A stretch of DNA of 45,082 bases from Candidatus Lachnoclostridium stercoravium. Its GTDB lineage: Bacteria; Bacillota; Clostridia; Lachnospirales; Lachnospiraceae. The position numbers were made by a program, and so were the translations under genes. The number at the start of each line of letters is the position of its first letter. Within the stretch, counting starts at the first letter, position 1. Under the pieces are notes generated by a model that did no database searches, was not told where the DNA came from, and saw nothing but the letters and a program-made list of their open reading frames with translations. The stretch is from the NCBI GenBank assembly GCA_019118365.1, contig DWZA01000107.1, positions 1 to 45,082 on the forward strand, in the 5' to 3' direction. Below, one piece after another: positions 42,906 through 45,082 of the stretch.

Positions 42906-45082
42906 ATGGCAAATGAAACATTAGGGGGACAGCGATTTTATACGCCGGTGGAAGGAATGGAAGGGGTAGGGGCTGCCCTGGTGCCCCATGCTTCTGTCTC
43001 CATGGATCAAAGGCGTCCGGAACAGCCAGGCGGAGGAACCTATTCCGGCATGCAGGTCACGGAGCAGGTAATGGAAGCGATCAAACGGGGAAACGGCGGC
43101 TCGCTGTTTTACTTTGAGGAGCTGCCGGAGCGACCGGGCTATTATTCCATGCATCCTACCTATCCGGAGCTTGGAGCGAACGAAAAAGGGGAAACTCCGT
43201 ATAAGCTTCGTGAAAATGTGAACCGGCTGTATAAAGGAGTGGCTTCGCATTTTGTCAATGGAAGGGGCGAAGTTGACTTTCGCGCCGGAGCGCGTTTCAT
43301 GGATGAATTCAACGCAAGATTCACAAACGGGAGCAGTCTGGAGGATCCCCTTCTGGATCAGGCGGAGGTGAGAAAGGAACGGATTTCCTGGCTCTGCCAT
43401 GAGCTGCGGATTCCGGAAGAGGAACAGGATGATTTCGCCCGTTTTGCCCAGAGCTGTATTTACAGTGACACAAATGACCAGTATGTGTTCGGCAGCGGCA
43501 ATTTTTTTGATATTATCGGGCAATGGGCGTACGGCGGCATCCAGGTGGAAGAAGAACTGAAGGGGGCGCTGGCATCAGACCAGGAGTTCCGGGATGCGGT
43601 GCTTCCGGGGATTGAACAGAGCAAACGGGAAATCCTGGATCTGGCCGGGATCGATCCCAAAACAGAGCGGAGAATGATCATTCCCACAGAGTGCAACGGA
43701 AGTACTTATGTAAACAGCCAGTTATTTACCCGCGGCTATAACGTATCCCAGGACGGCGAAGATCTGGGCCGTTTTACGGTCAGCTTTTCTGCGGCAGAGA
43801 GCAGTCTGATCAAGCAGCGGAACAAGCTGAGAGAAGAGCTTCAGCTTATGGCGGATAATCCAATAGAGAAGGCACAGGAACTGCTTGAACAGCATTGCCG
43901 GGAACTTTCCGAAAAGATAGAGAAAGAGACCGATCCGGATGAGAAGAACCGCTTATCTGAAGAGCTGGATCAGCTGCAAAGTGACAGGGAAGAAGCGGGA
44001 AGGCAGCTTTTGAATCAGCAGATCAGCCAGTCCAGCCAGGAGTTTGTCACTCTGCAGGAGGAGATTGACAGAAGATCCATCGAGGATCCCGGCACGGAGT
44101 TAAAGTGGGATTACCATGAAGCGGTCAATGCAGCTTCCTTTGAGCTGGAACAGCCGGACGGCACGCGGAAAACCTATTATATTACGCTGGAAGGGTTTGC
44201 GCCGGAAAGCAATGTGATCATGGATCACGCCGGTATATCAGATGCGGTTTCCATCGGCATATACAGTTCTGAGGAGGAATTCCGGAATTATTATCTTCAG
44301 GATCATGCACGGATCCCCAAGGACGACCGGATTCTGACGACTGTTTCTGGTTTAAAGCAGAAGCGCGGCCAGTTCATGGAACGGGTATCGGAGGAAATGT
44401 TTGAGTTTCCCAAGGAACTGTGCACTCAGGAAATACGGGAACAGTATCAGCAGATGCGGGACAACCGGCAGGAAGATATGAATATGGCGTATTTCGGTGA
44501 GGGAAGCGATTGGGAAAAAAGCCTTAAAAGCCAGGCGGAGAAGAATCCAAGAAAGCCGATGATGGGAATCGATATCCAGAGTGCGAACAGTCTGTATGAG
44601 CCGGGGCATGATCGCCTGATCCGCCGGGCGGACGCCTTTGCCTCCAGAATTCCGGAGGAACTGCGGTCCCAGTATGAAACTCTGGTAGAGGCGTACAGAT
44701 ACCTGAACCATCAGGTCAGAGATATCAGCAATCGAGAACTGTTTATGAAAAATATTGCATCCCTGAAGGTAGATCAGCTGAGAAATGGGGAAATCGCGCC
44801 GGAGGAGGAAGAACGGGTCCGCGAGGAAATCCGCCTGCTGGATCAGGTGGGAGAGGAGATTGGAAATCGCAGCACAGACGACTATATGGCAAGAGCAGCG
44901 GTCTCCGGTTTCCTGGAGAGGATTCTGACGAACGGCACATACGAAATCGGGAACGAAGCGGAGCATCTTGCGTTTTCCCAGGCCATGCGTCCCTACGGAA
45001 TTACGGAGGAGGGCGTGATTTCTCTGGCCGAGAGGATAAAAGAAGAGGTTCTGCCTGTGACAGAGGTTTCCATGGATGTTCA
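42906..45082 (+). CDS. Unrecognised large protein, N-terminal part (runs off the window)
   Basis: An uninterrupted frame of 725 codons from the ATG at 42906 to the right edge. AAGGAAGGAG lies about 10 bases before the ATG. The frame also extends upstream to an ATG at 42780, but without a ribosome site. No signal peptide or membrane segment. The N-terminal 60 residues are Gly/Pro-rich and disordered-looking; residues about 280-370 are charged and helical, with a coiled-coil-like heptad pattern of Leu/Glu/Lys; further helical stretches follow. I recognise no catalytic motif or family. Codon use matches the core genes. It may be a structural or surface-associated protein, or a large element protein; the remainder must be seen. 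Confidence 0.65.
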   Translation, partial: MANETLGGQRFYTPVEGMEGVGAALVPHASVSMDQRRPEQPGGGTYSGMQVTEQVMEAIKRGNGGSLFYFEELPERPGYYSMHPTYPELGANEKGETPYKLRENVNRLYKGVASHFVNGRGEVDFRAGARFMDEFNARFTNGSSLEDPLLDQAEVRKERISWLCHELRIPEEEQDDFARFAQSCIYSDTNDQYVFGSGNFFDIIGQWAYGGIQVEEELKGALASDQEFRDAVLPGIEQSKREILDLAGIDPKTERRMIIPTECNGSTYVNSQLFTRGYNVSQDGEDLGRFTVSFSAAESSLIKQRNKLREELQLMADNPIEKAQELLEQHCRELSEKIEKETDPDEKNRLSEELDQLQSDREEAGRQLLNQQISQSSQEFVTLQEEIDRRSIEDPGTELKWDYHEAVNAASFELEQPDGTRKTYYITLEGFAPESNVIMDHAGISDAVSIGIYSSEEEFRNYYLQDHARIPKDDRILTTVSGLKQKRGQFMERVSEEMFEFPKELCTQEIREQYQQMRDNRQEDMNMAYFGEGSDWEKSLKSQAEKNPRKPMMGIDIQSANSLYEPGHDRLIRRADAFASRIPEELRSQYETLVEAYRYLNHQVRDISNRELFMKNIASLKVDQLRNGEIAPEEEERVREEIRLLDQVGEEIGNRSTDDYMARAAVSGFLERILTNGTYEIGNEAEHLAFSQAMRPYGITEEGVISLAERIKEEVLPVTEVSMDV

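Noticed and set aside
1..45082. tRNA, rRNA, CRISPR arrays and intact insertion sequences
   Set aside because: I looked on both strands and found no cloverleaf with CCA-proximal pattern, no regular spacer-repeat array and no transposase.

Overview
The window reads as the chromosome of a spore-forming, anaerobic Firmicute, most probably Lachnospiraceae (Clostridia). This rests on gene content seen in the sequence: a FabK/FabT-type fatty-acid synthesis cluster, a fused carboxyltransferase (AccDA), spmA/spmB sporulation genes, a GlpP antiterminator with a glpK leader, and Tn1549/Tn4451-type element genes at the left edge. No rRNA, tRNA, CRISPR array or intact insertion sequence was found.

Layout. 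(1) 1-905: the tail of a conjugative/mobilisable element, with a DnaC-like ATPase end, a TnpW-type small protein and an unknown protein; base and codon use are more GC-rich than in the rest. (2) 1091-6551: a 2-aminoethylphosphonate (AEP) import and breakdown operon: ABC ATPase, a permease fused to its own binding domain, PhnW and PhnX. The ATPase and the permease each carry an apparent single-base frameshift. (3) 6611-12230: a glycerol / glycerol-3-phosphate unit (glpK, glpA, a second FAD oxidoreductase, a DUF1667 protein, glpP). A consensus promoter followed at once by an intrinsic terminator in the glpK leader is the layout expected for GlpP antitermination. (4) 12252-16221, minus strand: a DcuC/YfcC-type carrier followed by a hybrid sensor kinase, an apparent two-gene transcription unit.

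(5) 16385-27980: rsmI, then the full fatty-acid synthesis run fabH-acpP-fabK-fabD-fabG-fabF-accB-fabZ-accC-accDA and a nitronate-monooxygenase-like flavoprotein. A palindrome matching the FabT box overlaps the start site of the fabH promoter, and a protein closely resembling FabT is encoded 20 kb away at 37365-37811. The cluster supplies malonyl-CoA (AccB/C/DA), loads it (FabD, FabH), elongates (FabF, FabG, FabZ) and reduces with FabK rather than FabI.

(6) 28119-38493: a variable segment bounded by spmA (plus strand) and spmB (minus strand), which are normally adjacent partners. It holds an AT-rich three-gene operon (DUF262 protein, OLD/DUF3696-like ATPase, unknown 249-residue protein), a class V aminotransferase/cysteine desulfurase, a large WYL-like/SF1 helicase/PD-(D/E)XK nuclease protein, about 500 bp packed with inverted repeats, a lipoprotein and FabT. 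The three-gene operon and the helicase-nuclease are the best candidates here for undescribed defence systems. (7) 38515-45082: a DUF885 lipoprotein, metG with a structured leader, a large three-tier inverted repeat, and the first 725 codons of an unrecognised large protein that runs off the right edge.
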